Assembly (NCBI GenBank): GCA_945836565.1
Contig: CAMALN010000063.1
Span: 1-8,012 of the forward strand
From: an uncultured Lachnospiraceae bacterium
Lineage (GTDB): Bacteria > Bacillota > Clostridia > Lachnospirales > Lachnospiraceae
Direction of reading: 5' to 3'
DNA: 8,012 nucleotides
Shown here: positions 1 to 6,721 of the stretch, piece after piece
Layout of the letters: every line of letters begins with the position of its first letter
Numbering within the stretch: position 1 is the stretch's first letter
Translations under genes and position numbers: made by a program
Notes under the pieces: generated by a model
Told to the model about the DNA's origin: nothing
What the model saw: the letters and a program-made list of their open reading frames with translations, nothing else
Databases searched by the model: none

Positions 1-4
1 GGCT

Positions 5-829
5 ATGACGAGCAGATATATATTTTTAGATGTGGACGGAACATTGGTTACCAGACAGGGAGTATTACCTGATTCAGCAAAAAATGCCATACATAAGGCA
101 AAGCAAAATGGGCACAAGGTGTTTCTGTGCACCGGAAGAGCAAAAGGACAGATACCGGAGATGCTGTGGAAACTGCAATTTGATGGAGTTATTTGCTCAG
201 CAGGCGCTTACATCGAAGCGGATGGGGAGATAATAAGAGATATCCCTATGCCGAAGGAGAGTGTAAGGGCACTTATGACATATCTAAAGTCGCAGCATAT
301 TGATTATGTGTATGAGACGATAAAGGGTATTACCGGAGGACAGAAGATGTGTTCCTTTTTGCAGAATTGTCTTGATGAGATGAAGAAACACAATCCGAAG
401 CTTCCGGATGATTTCGTCGGTATACTTAATGTTGAAGATGCCTGGGATTATAAGGAGCCTGTGTATAAGTTGCTTTATTTTGCAGAGGAGGTTCTGAGCG
501 AGCAGGTTATGCAGGAGCTTAAAAGCAAATATACGGTTGTGAAAAACACTCTTTCATTTGCAGGAGAAGCAAGCTCAGGAGAAATATCTGCACTAAATAT
601 GAATAAAGCATTGGGTATAAAGTGCATAATGAATTATTATGGAAGAGATATAGAAGACACAGTGGCCTTTGGTGACGGAGCAAATGATTATGAGATGCTG
701 GCCGCTGCAAATGTCGGTGTTGCGATGGGCAACAGCGAACAGGGCTTAAAGGATATGGCTGATATAGTTACGGCTTCCGTAGATGAAGACGGATTATACA
801 AGGGCTTTGTATCAGCCGGATTAATTTAA
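5..829 (+). CDS. HAD-superfamily hydrolase, Cof type (C2 cap)
   Basis: A 274-residue cytoplasmic phosphatase, the usual length for Cof/YidA-type HAD proteins, which dephosphorylate small phosphorylated metabolites such as sugar phosphates or flavin nucleotides. All four HAD motifs are visible. Motif I is DVDGTL at residues 9-14, with D9 as the expected nucleophile and D11 as the acid/base. Motif II is LCTGR with T43. Motif III is probably K201 in the stretch after ISALNMNK. Motif IV is GDGANDYEML with D224 and D228. The roughly 110 residues between motifs II and III form the C2 cap that sets substrate choice, so the substrate cannot be read from sequence. The ATG at 5 fits because motif I normally starts about eight residues in, but only four bases lie upstream, so its ribosome site is not visible. 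It lies 24 bp before ptsH on the same strand with no terminator between, so co-transcription with the PTS genes is likely. The link to sugar-phosphate metabolism is an inference. Confidence 0.93.
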   Translation: MTSRYIFLDVDGTLVTRQGVLPDSAKNAIHKAKQNGHKVFLCTGRAKGQIPEMLWKLQFDGVICSAGAYIEADGEIIRDIPMPKESVRALMTYLKSQHIDYVYETIKGITGGQKMCSFLQNCLDEMKKHNPKLPDDFVGILNVEDAWDYKEPVYKLLYFAEEVLSEQVMQELKSKYTVVKNTLSFAGEASSGEISALNMNKALGIKCIMNYYGRDIEDTVAFGDGANDYEMLAAANVGVAMGNSEQGLKDMADIVTASVDEDGLYKGFVSAGLI

Positions 830-853
830 ATATATTATAAGGAGAAATTTATA

Positions 854-1108
854 ATGACATTTAATTACGTAATTACAGATGAGGTAGGAATACATGCAAG
901 ACCGGCAGGTCTTTTGGTTAAGGCAGCTAAGGAGGTTGGCTCAAAGGTAACAGTAAGCTGCAACGGCAAGAGTGCAGAGGCTACAAAGCTTATGGCACTT
1001 ATGAGCCTTGGTGTTAAGAAGGGTATGGAGGTAACCGTAACTGTCGAGGGCGACAACGAGGCAGTAGACGGTGAGACTATGAAGAAGTTCTTCGAGGAGA
1101 ATTTGTAA
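854..1108 (+). CDS. ptsH: Phosphocarrier protein HPr
   Basis: An 84-residue soluble HPr, close to the family norm of 85-88. It accepts phosphate from Enzyme I on a histidine and passes it to the EIIA domains of sugar transporters. The active-site loop GIHARPAG is intact, with H14 as phosphohistidine and R16 as partner. The region equivalent to Ser46 reads TKLMALMSLG, so Lys45 (codon 986-988) sits where Bacillus HPr has the serine phosphorylated by HPr kinase. Catabolite repression through HPr-Ser-P and CcpA therefore seems unavailable to this protein. The start is secure: AAGGAG at 839-844 lies about 9 nt before the ATG. ptsI follows on the same strand, but the genes are separated by 106 bp containing a hairpin instead of being tightly coupled. 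HPr identity is firm; the regulatory reading is inference from one substituted residue. Confidence 0.97.
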   Translation: MTFNYVITDEVGIHARPAGLLVKAAKEVGSKVTVSCNGKSAEATKLMALMSLGVKKGMEVTVTVEGDNEAVDGETMKKFFEENL

Positions 1109-1137
1109 AAACTGTTATATAGATAATAATCAGTGTT

Positions 1138-1165
1138 TATAGCAAGTGCTTCGGCGCTTGCTATA
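1138..1165 (+). terminator. ptsH-ptsI intergenic hairpin (attenuator or RNA-end stabiliser)
   Basis: The arms 1138-1149 and 1154-1165 form a 12-bp stem (11 Watson-Crick pairs and one G-U) closed by a C(UUCG)G tetraloop, one of the most stable RNA loops. Only three T residues follow the stem (1166-1168), so a full intrinsic terminator is doubtful. Partial termination, or protection of a processed ptsH 3' end, fits better. A weaker hairpin with arms around 1111-1118 and 1126-1134 lies just upstream. Either effect would give more HPr than Enzyme I. Confidence 0.65.
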
Positions 1166-1199
1166 TTTGGAGACAGTGGTTTGGCACTACATAATATGA

Positions 1200-1207
1200 T
1201 TGGAGAG
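1200..1207 (+). promoter_or_regulatory. Ribosome binding site that fixes the ptsI start
   Basis: TTGGAGAG at 1200-1207 is a good Shine-Dalgarno sequence spaced 7 nt from the ATG at 1215. A longer reading frame would use the TTG at 1200 as start codon, but that TTG is part of this site and has no ribosome site of its own nearby. The ATG at 1215 is therefore preferred. Confidence 0.85.
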
Positions 1208-1214
1208 ATGTGTT

Positions 1215-2828
1215 ATGCAGAAGGTCAATGGAAAATCAATATTCAAGGGAATAGCAATTGGCAGGATATTATATTATTCTAAGGAACAGCAGCAGGTAAA
1301 GCGTCTTCGAGTAGAGAATACAGAGGCTGAGGTTGCACGATATGAGGCTGCCAGAGAGGCAGCAGTAAAGCAGCTTGGTGAGCTTTATGATAAGGCACTT
1401 GCTGAGGTTGGTGAGATGAATGCACAGGTATTTGAGGTTCACCAGATGATGCTTGAGGATGAGGATTATAATGATTCGATATACAATATTATACGTCAGC
1501 AGGAGGTAAATGCTGAGTATGCAGTGGCTACCACCGCAGATAATTTCTCTGATATGTTCGCAAATATGGATGACGAATATTTTAAGGCGAGAGCGATTGA
1601 CATAAAGGATATATCTGAGCGAGTGGTTACCATACTTCAGGGAAAGAGCACGGGAAGTGATATAGGTGATGAGCCTGTGATAATTGTAGCAGAGGATTTG
1701 GCACCGAGTGAGACGGTGCAGATGGATAAGACTAAGCTTTTGTCATTTGTCACAAGACTTGGTTCTTCGAATTCCCATACTGCTATCCTTGCAAGGACTA
1801 TGAATATTCCGGCGCTTATTGGTGTTGAAATAGATGAGGCCTGGGATGGAAAGATGGCTATAGTTGACGGCTACACAGGCACACTTTATTTAGAGCCTGA
1901 TGATGAGCTTATCGAGGAGATGAAGAAAAAGCTGCAGGAGGACATAGAGAAGAGAGAGCTTCTTCAAACCCTAAAGGGTAAGGAAAATGTTACCAAGAGT
2001 GGCAGAGCTATAAAGCTTTATGCAAATATTGGAAATGTATCTGATCTTGCATCGGTACTGCAAAATGATGCGTCCGGCATAGGACTTTTCAGAAGTGAAT
2101 TTCTCTATCTGGAGTCGAAGGATTATCCTACCGAGGATGAGCAGTTCCTAGCCTATAAGCAGGTTGCCGAGACTCTTGCGGGCAAGAAGGTTATCATAAG
2201 GACACTTGATATCGGAGCTGACAAGCAGGTGGATTATTTTAATATGGAGCATGAGGACAATCCGGCCATGGGTTATCGTGCGATAAGAATCTGTCTGTCA
2301 CAGCCTGAGATATTTAAGACACAGCTTAGAGCTATATTTAGGGCAAGTGCTTATGGCAATATAGCCGTTATGTATCCGATGATTATATCTGTGGAGGAAG
2401 TAAAGCAGATTAAGCAAATCGTCGAGGAAGTGAAGAAGGAGCTTGATGATGCGGGCATAAAATACGGGGATGTTGAACAGGGTATAATGATTGAGACACC
2501 TGCAGCAGTCATGATAAGCGATTTGCTTGCCGAGGAGGTTGATTTCTTCAGTATAGGTACGAATGACCTGACTCAGTATACTCTTGCTATTGACCGTCAG
2601 AATGCAAAGCTTGATACCTTCTATAATTCACACCACGAGGCTGTGCTTCGTATGATTAAGCTGGTTGTAGACAATGCCCACGTAGCAAACATCTGGGCAG
2701 GTATCTGTGGCGAGCTCGGCGCAGACACAAGCCTCACAGACACATTTTTGGATATGGGCGTTGATGAGCTTTCTGTATCACCGAATATGATTCTTCCGAT
2801 AAGAAAGGTTATACGCGAACACGAATAG
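1215..2828 (+). CDS. ptsI: PTS Enzyme I (PEP-protein phosphotransferase)
   Basis: A 537-residue cytoplasmic enzyme, slightly shorter than the usual 570-575. It autophosphorylates from PEP and hands the phosphate to HPr. Domain order is complete: an N-terminal helical HPr-binding region (about 1-140), the swivelling phosphohistidine domain with GSSNSHTAILAR (H188), and the C-terminal PEP-binding TIM barrel. The barrel keeps GLFRSEFLY (R293), the Arg of IRTLDIGADK (R329), IETPAA (E428), NDLTQY (D451) and the catalytic cysteine in AGICGE (C498). The phosphohistidine loop differs from the E. coli and Bacillus GGRTSH form, and the loop after the cysteine reads GELGAD instead of GEMAGD. I take both as lineage differences, since every catalytic residue is present. 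The start is the ATG at 1215, chosen by the ribosome site at 1200-1207. It is transcribed with or just after ptsH and ends 1 bp before a strong terminator stem. Confidence 0.97.
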   Translation: MQKVNGKSIFKGIAIGRILYYSKEQQQVKRLRVENTEAEVARYEAAREAAVKQLGELYDKALAEVGEMNAQVFEVHQMMLEDEDYNDSIYNIIRQQEVNAEYAVATTADNFSDMFANMDDEYFKARAIDIKDISERVVTILQGKSTGSDIGDEPVIIVAEDLAPSETVQMDKTKLLSFVTRLGSSNSHTAILARTMNIPALIGVEIDEAWDGKMAIVDGYTGTLYLEPDDELIEEMKKKLQEDIEKRELLQTLKGKENVTKSGRAIKLYANIGNVSDLASVLQNDASGIGLFRSEFLYLESKDYPTEDEQFLAYKQVAETLAGKKVIIRTLDIGADKQVDYFNMEHEDNPAMGYRAIRICLSQPEIFKTQLRAIFRASAYGNIAVMYPMIISVEEVKQIKQIVEEVKKELDDAGIKYGDVEQGIMIETPAAVMISDLLAEEVDFFSIGTNDLTQYTLAIDRQNAKLDTFYNSHHEAVLRMIKLVVDNAHVANIWAGICGELGADTSLTDTFLDMGVDELSVSPNMILPIRKVIREHE

Positions 2829-2829
2829 A

Positions 2830-2852
2830 CCATTGGGGACGGGAAAAGTGGC
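2830..2852 (+). repeat. Inverted repeat copy 1 (left of ABC module)
   Basis: These 23 bases, the 5' arm of the ptsI terminator plus part of its loop, match the reverse complement of 6124-6146 at 21 of 23 positions. The shared core is GGGGACGGGAAAAGT. Copy 1 belongs to a complete hairpin, while copy 2 has only one arm. Confidence 0.75.
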
Positions 2853-2879
2853 TTTTTTACTGTCCCCAATGGCTTTTTT
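2830..2879 (+). terminator. Rho-independent terminator of ptsI
   Basis: The arms CCATTGGGGAC (2830-2840) and GTCCCCAATGG (2862-2872) are perfectly complementary over 11 bp. They are followed by C and six T residues (2874-2879). Inside the loop a smaller hairpin can form, AAAAG (2844-2848) against CTTTT (2852-2856). The stem starts directly after the ptsI stop codon. It closes the PTS unit and separates it from the ABC module. The stem sequence recurs in inverted form at 6124-6146, so it may be a dispersed repeat used as a terminator. Confidence 0.92.
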
Positions 2880-2880
2880 G

Positions 2881-2889
2881 TGTTATAGT
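2881..2889 (+). promoter_or_regulatory. Candidate extended -10 promoter for the ABC operon
   Basis: TGTTATAGT matches the extended -10 pattern TGnTATAAT at every fixed position except one. It sits directly after the terminator T-tract. Transcription would start near 2896, leaving about 28 nt of leader with the AGGAG ribosome site (2909-2913) of the ATPase gene. No convincing -35 is visible because the upstream bases are the terminator stem; extended -10 promoters can tolerate this. Called by eye only. Confidence 0.4.
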
Positions 2890-2923
2890 AATTGAAATAT
2901 GGTTCGATAGGAGTGTAGAGCAG

Positions 2924-3628
2924 ATGAGTAAGTATGTAGAATTCAAAAATGTATATAAGACCTATGAGAGCGGGGATGTTAAGGTTACTGCTCTTAATGA
3001 TGTAAGCTTTGAGATAGATAAGGGAGAAATCTGCGTTATAGTAGGACAATCCGGTGCCGGCAAGACTACGTTGCTTAATATACTTGGAGGTATGGATAAG
3101 CTGACAAGTGGTGAGGTGTATCTGGATGGTACAGAGATTTCGTCGTATAATAAAAAGCAGTTGGCAGGCTACAGGAGACAGGATATAGGCTTTGTATTCC
3201 AGTTCTATAATCTGATTCCGAATCTTACTGCACTTGAGAATGTGGAGATAGCGTCTCAGCTATCCAAGGAGCCTCTTGATCCAGAGCTTATAATGGAGCA
3301 GGTTGGCTTAAAGGACAGACAAAACAATTTTCCGGCACAGCTTTCGGGTGGTGAACAGCAGCGTGTGTCGATTGCCCGGGCCCTTGCCAAGAATCCTAAG
3401 CTTCTGCTGTGCGATGAACCGACGGGAGCACTTGATTACGAGACCGGAAAGGCAGTTCTAAAGCTGCTTCAGGACTGCAGCAGGGAGAATAAGATGACGG
3501 TTATTATCATTACTCATAATTCTGCACTTACAGCCATGGCTGACAGGGTTATAAGGGTGAAGAATGGTAAGATTGCATCGGTAGTAAAAAATGAAAATGT
3601 TGTACCGGTTGAAGATATAGAATGGTAA
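2924..3628 (+). CDS. ABC transporter ATP-binding protein, MacB/LolD-like
   Basis: A 234-residue nucleotide-binding subunit of the LolD/MacB/FtsE type, of normal length. It hydrolyses ATP at the inner face of the membrane to drive the FtsX-type permease encoded next. All ABC motifs are intact: Walker [10 protein letters not shown] (41-49), Q-loop Gln93 in VFQFYNL, signature LSGGEQQR (140-147), Walker B LLLCDE (160-165) with catalytic E165, D-loop ALD (169-171) and switch His198. The segment [14 protein letters not shown] after the Q-loop is typical of the subfamily. AGGAG at 2909-2913 lies 10 nt before the ATG. The permease gene starts 41 bp downstream, so the two form one operon. The substrate is unknown. 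Relatives extrude peptides or antibiotics, move lipoproteins, or transmit force without transport. No BceRS-type sensor system is adjacent. Confidence 0.96.
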   Translation: MSKYVEFKNVYKTYESGDVKVTALNDVSFEIDKGEICVIVGQSGAGKTTLLNILGGMDKLTSGEVYLDGTEISSYNKKQLAGYRRQDIGFVFQFYNLIPNLTALENVEIASQLSKEPLDPELIMEQVGLKDRQNNFPAQLSGGEQQRVSIARALAKNPKLLLCDEPTGALDYETGKAVLKLLQDCSRENKMTVIIITHNSALTAMADRVIRVKNGKIASVVKNENVVPVEDIEW

Positions 3629-3664
3629 TATAGAATAGTAATACAGGATATTAATACAGGTAAG
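3626..3664 (+). repeat. Three 13-bp tandem units between ATPase and permease genes
   Basis: Units 3626-3638, 3639-3651 and 3652-3664 each begin TAATA. Units 2 and 3 share TAATACAGG exactly, and neighbouring units agree at 10 of 13 positions. The array starts at the ATPase stop codon TAA and ends 5 nt before the permease ATG, so it includes the permease ribosome site (AGG at 3658-3660), which is duplicated at 3645-3647. Confidence 0.6.
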
Positions 3665-3669
3665 AAGCT

Positions 3670-6123
3670 ATGAACAAGACATTTCACAAAAATATATTCA
3701 GAACAATAGGCGGCAGTAAGGGAAGATACTTTGCAATTATGGCTATTATAGCGCTCGGAGTGGGCTTTTTTGCAGGACTTAAGGTCACGAAGCCGGGTAT
3801 GATTAAGACTGCCGATACATATATGCGTGATCATAAAATGTATGATTTCCGCCTGCTTTCGTCATATGGTTTTGATGAGGATGAAGTAACCTATATGAGG
3901 GAGCAGGATTATGTGCTCGCCGCTGAGGGAGCGTATACCGAGGATTTCCTATATGTAAATGATGAGGGCACGGAGCTTGTAGTCAAGGCAAATTCCATAA
4001 CAAATGAGGTGAATACACTTGAGCTTAAGGCGGGCAGATTGCCTGAGGCGGATAATGAGTGTGTATTGGATGCTTTTCAGTTTGATGAGAGTATGATAGG
4101 AAAGGAGATTCGTATCTCTGAGCACAATACCGAGGATGTGAAGGAAAGCTTTAAGCATGATACTTATACGGTTGTTGGTATGGTGAACACACCTGTATAT
4201 ATAAATTTGGAGCGTGGAACTACGTCGCTTGGAAACGGAAGATTAAATGGCTTTATATACCTTCTTCCGGAGGGCTTTTGCGGAGAGTATTACAAGGAGA
4301 TGTATCTTCTGTGCCAGGATAGCTATGAGATATATACAGATGAATATGATGATTTTATAGAATCGATAAGTGAGATTGTGAAGGAGGATCTGGCTGAGGC
4401 AGTTGAACCCAGATATCAGTGGATGAATGCCATTCGTGGCAGTGATATACCACTTCCGGAGCCACAGCTTTATGTACTCGACAGGAGCAGTAATACGGGA
4501 TATATGTGCTATGACAATGATACGAATATCGTGGATGGAGTAGCGCGAGTATTCCCTATATTCTTCTTTCTGATTGCAGCATTGGTCTGCTCTACTACTA
4601 TGACCAGAATGGTGGACGATGAGAGAGGCCAGATAGGTACATTTAGAGCATTGGGATACGGAAATGCAACGATAATAAGTAAATACATGATATATTCCGG
4701 AACCTCTGCAATTATTGGATGTGTAATCGGATTTTTCGGCGGCACAAGACTATTTCCGTATGTTATATGGAAGGCATACAGGATACTGAACAATTTTGGC
4801 GACGGGCTTGAGTATTATTTTTCTTTACCGCTTTTGGTAATATGTATCGCCGTGTCACTTATATGCTCAATGGGCACTACATATTTTGCCTGCAAGAATG
4901 AGCTTAAGTGCATGCCGGCGGAATTAATCAGACCGAAGGCACCGGCGCCGGGCAAACGTATATTGCTGGAGCATATAAGGCCTGTATGGAGGAGGATGCG
5001 CTTCCTGCATAAGGTAACAGCGAGAAATGTATTCCGGTTTAAGAAACGTATGCTTATGATGGTAGTCGGAATAGCCGGATGTACGGCATTGGTATTGACA
5101 GGACTTGGCGTACGGGATTCTGTAGTGAATCTGGCGGAATTTCAGTACGGAGATATCGATATTCATGATTTGGAGGCGGTATATTCGGATGCAGTGGATG
5201 AAGCTGATATAGAAGAGGTACGGGAAATCTGTGGCGATGATATAACAGGTATAGCTTCACTATATAAGACGTCAGTGGAATATCATACCGAAACGGCTAC
5301 AAAGTCAGTGTATCTCGTAGCCGCAGAGGAAAATGCTTTAGATGGTTATATGAAGCTTTCCCTGCTTCAGGGAGATGAGACATATCCTGCGTATGGTGAG
5401 GTTTTCTTAAGCCAGAAGATAGCTGAGGTTGCAGGTGTAAATGTTGGAGATGATATAACACTCACGGACAACGAGGCAGGCGAGGTATCTCTTCATGTAA
5501 GCGGAATATACGAGAATTATGTATGGCATTATGCCATTATGACACCGAGAACCTATGAGGAGTATTTTGACAAGGAGTGTTCGCCGAATACCTTATATAT
5601 CAATACAGTCGACGATACGGCTGCGTATGAGGCTGGAGCGAAGCTCCGACAACTGCCGAAGATTATGAATGTTATGGTAGTTCCTGAGATGAAGGAACGA
5701 GTTGGGAATATGATGAAGATGATGGATGCGGTTGTATGGCTTGTAATAGCCAGTGCGGGAGCACTTGCATTTATTGTCCTCTTTAATCTGAGTAATATAA
5801 ATATTACAGAGCGAGTGAGGGAGATAGCCACGATAAAGGTGCTGGGCTTTTATCCGAGAGAGACGGGTGCTTATGTGTTTAGGGAGAACCTTGTGCTTAC
5901 CCTTATGGGTATCGTCGTGGGACTTCCACTCGGAGTCTGGCTACACAGCTTTGTGATGCAACAGATTCAGGTCGATATGGTGGCATTTAAGATAGCTGTT
6001 ATGCCGATAAGCTTTGTGATAAGTGTCATTATCGTGCTGCTATTCCTGAAGCTTGTGGATATTGTCATGCGTGGCAAGATAGAAGCAATCGACATGGCAG
6101 AGTCTCTCAAATCGATTGAGTAA
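3670..6123 (+). CDS. ABC transporter permease with two FtsX domains
   Basis: An 817-residue membrane protein of the FtsX/MacB/LolC superfamily with duplicated architecture. Half 1 has TM1 (about 20-38), an extracellular domain of about 250 residues (40-292), then three TM segments near 293-312, 337-358 and 383-405, ending in the cytoplasmic MPAELIRPKAP motif. Half 2 repeats this with a TM at 461-481, an extracellular domain of about 205 residues (482-687), and TMs near 688-710, 738-760 and 776-799, ending AIDMAESLKSIE. Each FtsX domain carries the coupling-helix motif: DERGQIGTFRALGY (317-330) and VREIATIKVLGFYPRE (716-731). Eight TM segments and two large outer domains suggest one polypeptide supplying both transmembrane halves, paired with a dimer of the upstream ATPase. 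This differs from ten-TM BceB. The substrate is unknown. The ribosome site is weak (AGG at 3658-3660). The stop lies 24 bp from that of a convergent gene. Confidence 0.93.
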   Translation: MNKTFHKNIFRTIGGSKGRYFAIMAIIALGVGFFAGLKVTKPGMIKTADTYMRDHKMYDFRLLSSYGFDEDEVTYMREQDYVLAAEGAYTEDFLYVNDEGTELVVKANSITNEVNTLELKAGRLPEADNECVLDAFQFDESMIGKEIRISEHNTEDVKESFKHDTYTVVGMVNTPVYINLERGTTSLGNGRLNGFIYLLPEGFCGEYYKEMYLLCQDSYEIYTDEYDDFIESISEIVKEDLAEAVEPRYQWMNAIRGSDIPLPEPQLYVLDRSSNTGYMCYDNDTNIVDGVARVFPIFFFLIAALVCSTTMTRMVDDERGQIGTFRALGYGNATIISKYMIYSGTSAIIGCVIGFFGGTRLFPYVIWKAYRILNNFGDGLEYYFSLPLLVICIAVSLICSMGTTYFACKNELKCMPAELIRPKAPAPGKRILLEHIRPVWRRMRFLHKVTARNVFRFKKRMLMMVVGIAGCTALVLTGLGVRDSVVNLAEFQYGDIDIHDLEAVYSDAVDEADIEEVREICGDDITGIASLYKTSVEYHTETATKSVYLVAAEENALDGYMKLSLLQGDETYPAYGEVFLSQKIAEVAGVNVGDDITLTDNEAGEVSLHVSGIYENYVWHYAIMTPRTYEEYFDKECSPNTLYINTVDDTAAYEAGAKLRQLPKIMNVMVVPEMKERVGNMMKMMDAVVWLVIASAGALAFIVLFNLSNINITERVREIATIKVLGFYPRETGAYVFRENLVLTLMGIVVGLPLGVWLHSFVMQQIQVDMVAFKIAVMPISFVISVIIVLLFLKLVDIVMRGKIEAIDMAESLKSIE

Positions 6124-6146
6124 GCTACTTTTCCCGTCCCCATTGG
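6124..6146 (-). repeat. Inverted repeat copy 2 (right of ABC module)
   Basis: Read on the minus strand, these 23 bases match 2830-2852 at 21 of 23 positions. They fill almost the whole 24-bp gap between the permease stop and the stop of the convergent gene. The second stem arm is missing, so no strong terminator hairpin forms here on either strand and the convergent genes may read through into each other. Confidence 0.75.
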
Positions 6147-6147
6147 C

Positions 6148-6633
6148 TCACCTTTTAGGAAACCTTAGGAATTCCCTGTTGAATATCTTGTAGTAGGGCT
6201 GTTCGCCCTCGCCACCTACATAATACCAGAAGGCATCGCAAAAGAAGATTGCGATACAGCTTATTAGAAGTGACCATATAAGCACGAATAAAAGATTGCA
6301 TTGTCCCCAGAAGAAGGTGCCGGGAAGCCCACTGTAATCCCATATGCTAAGACCCATTTTTACATTTACGATAAGCCCGGTTATACCTTCAGCAATGGTG
6401 CATAGTATAGTGGCGATTAGAACCTGTAGCATATAATCCATCTCGAAGCCCCAGATTTTGTTCGGGGTATCGATGCAGGTTAACCCCAGAAAACCGGCGA
6501 GGATAAACATCGAGATATGGCTGTAGCCGCGGAATATTATCTCTATCATGCAATAGAGTGCACCGCACAGCACAAACAGTATTAGATTGAGTATTATTTG
6601 TTTGATAGCATAATTTATTTTCATTTTCATCAC
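6148..6633 (-). CDS. Small integral membrane protein, PF06541-type (putative ABC permease)
   Basis: A 161-residue protein, nearly all membrane helix, with TMs near 12-32, 39-55, 68-90 and 112-136. It resembles the PF06541 (CmpB-type putative ABC transporter permease) family common in Lachnospiraceae. Supporting motifs are MIEIIFRGYSHISMF (29-43), the AEG of helix 3, WDYSGLPG (98-105), the following GQ (110-111) and a PYYKIF tail (146-151). The segment CIDTPNKIWGF (53-63) and the sequence after GQ look different from what I expect of the family. Function is unknown in spite of the family name, and no ATPase gene lies beside it on this strand. The start is uncertain: GTG at 6633, ATG at 6630 and ATG at 6624 are all possible, none has a clear Shine-Dalgarno sequence, and an in-frame stop just upstream rules out a longer form. 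It is convergent with the ABC operon and divergent from the kinase gene. Confidence 0.75.
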   Translation of the reverse strand: MMKMKINYAIKQIILNLILFVLCGALYCMIEIIFRGYSHISMFILAGFLGLTCIDTPNKIWGFEMDYMLQVLIATILCTIAEGITGLIVNVKMGLSIWDYSGLPGTFFWGQCNLLFVLIWSLLISCIAIFFCDAFWYYVGGEGEQPYYKIFNREFLRFPKR

Positions 6634-6721
6634 TATTTATTTTTTGATATTTCAGAAGCAAATATACATATCCAAACAGATGGAATTTTTGACAAAAATG
6701 CTAAAGTAAGGGAGATTTTCT
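6634..6721. promoter_or_regulatory. Divergent intergenic region between membrane protein and kinase genes
   Basis: This 88-bp gap must hold the promoters for both divergent genes. It is A+T rich. It contains TTGATA (6644-6649), TATACA (6663-6668; TATATT on the other strand at 6666-6661) and a 15-bp perfect inverted repeat ATTTTTG-A-CAAAAAT (6685-6699) that embeds TTGACA on the plus strand and TTGTCA on the minus strand. No -35/-10 pair with proper spacing is convincing. AAGGGAG (6708-6714) is the ribosome site of the kinase gene. Confidence 0.4.

Noticed and set aside
1167..1195. Possible ptsI promoter: TTGGAG and CATAAT with a 17-bp spacer
   Set aside because: The -35 matches at only three of six positions, and the start of transcription would fall on the ribosome site, leaving almost no leader.
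1200..1214. Longer ptsI starting at TTG 1200
   Set aside because: The TTG is part of the Shine-Dalgarno sequence for the ATG at 1215, it has no ribosome site of its own, and the five extra residues do not match the normal Enzyme I start.
2621..3049. 142-codon open frame on the minus strand across the ptsI end and ABC ATPase start
   Set aside because: It lies antisense to two firm genes and a terminator, and its translation has no recognisable domain.
2924..6123. Bce-type bacitracin resistance module
   Set aside because: The permease has eight predicted TM segments with two large outer domains, not the BceB ten-TM layout, and the nearby kinase is 7TM LytS type on the far side of a convergent gene, not a BceS type.
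6689..6694. TTGACA as -35 box of the kinase gene
   Set aside because: A -10 at proper spacing would fall on the ribosome site at 6708-6714, and no TATAAT-like sequence is there.
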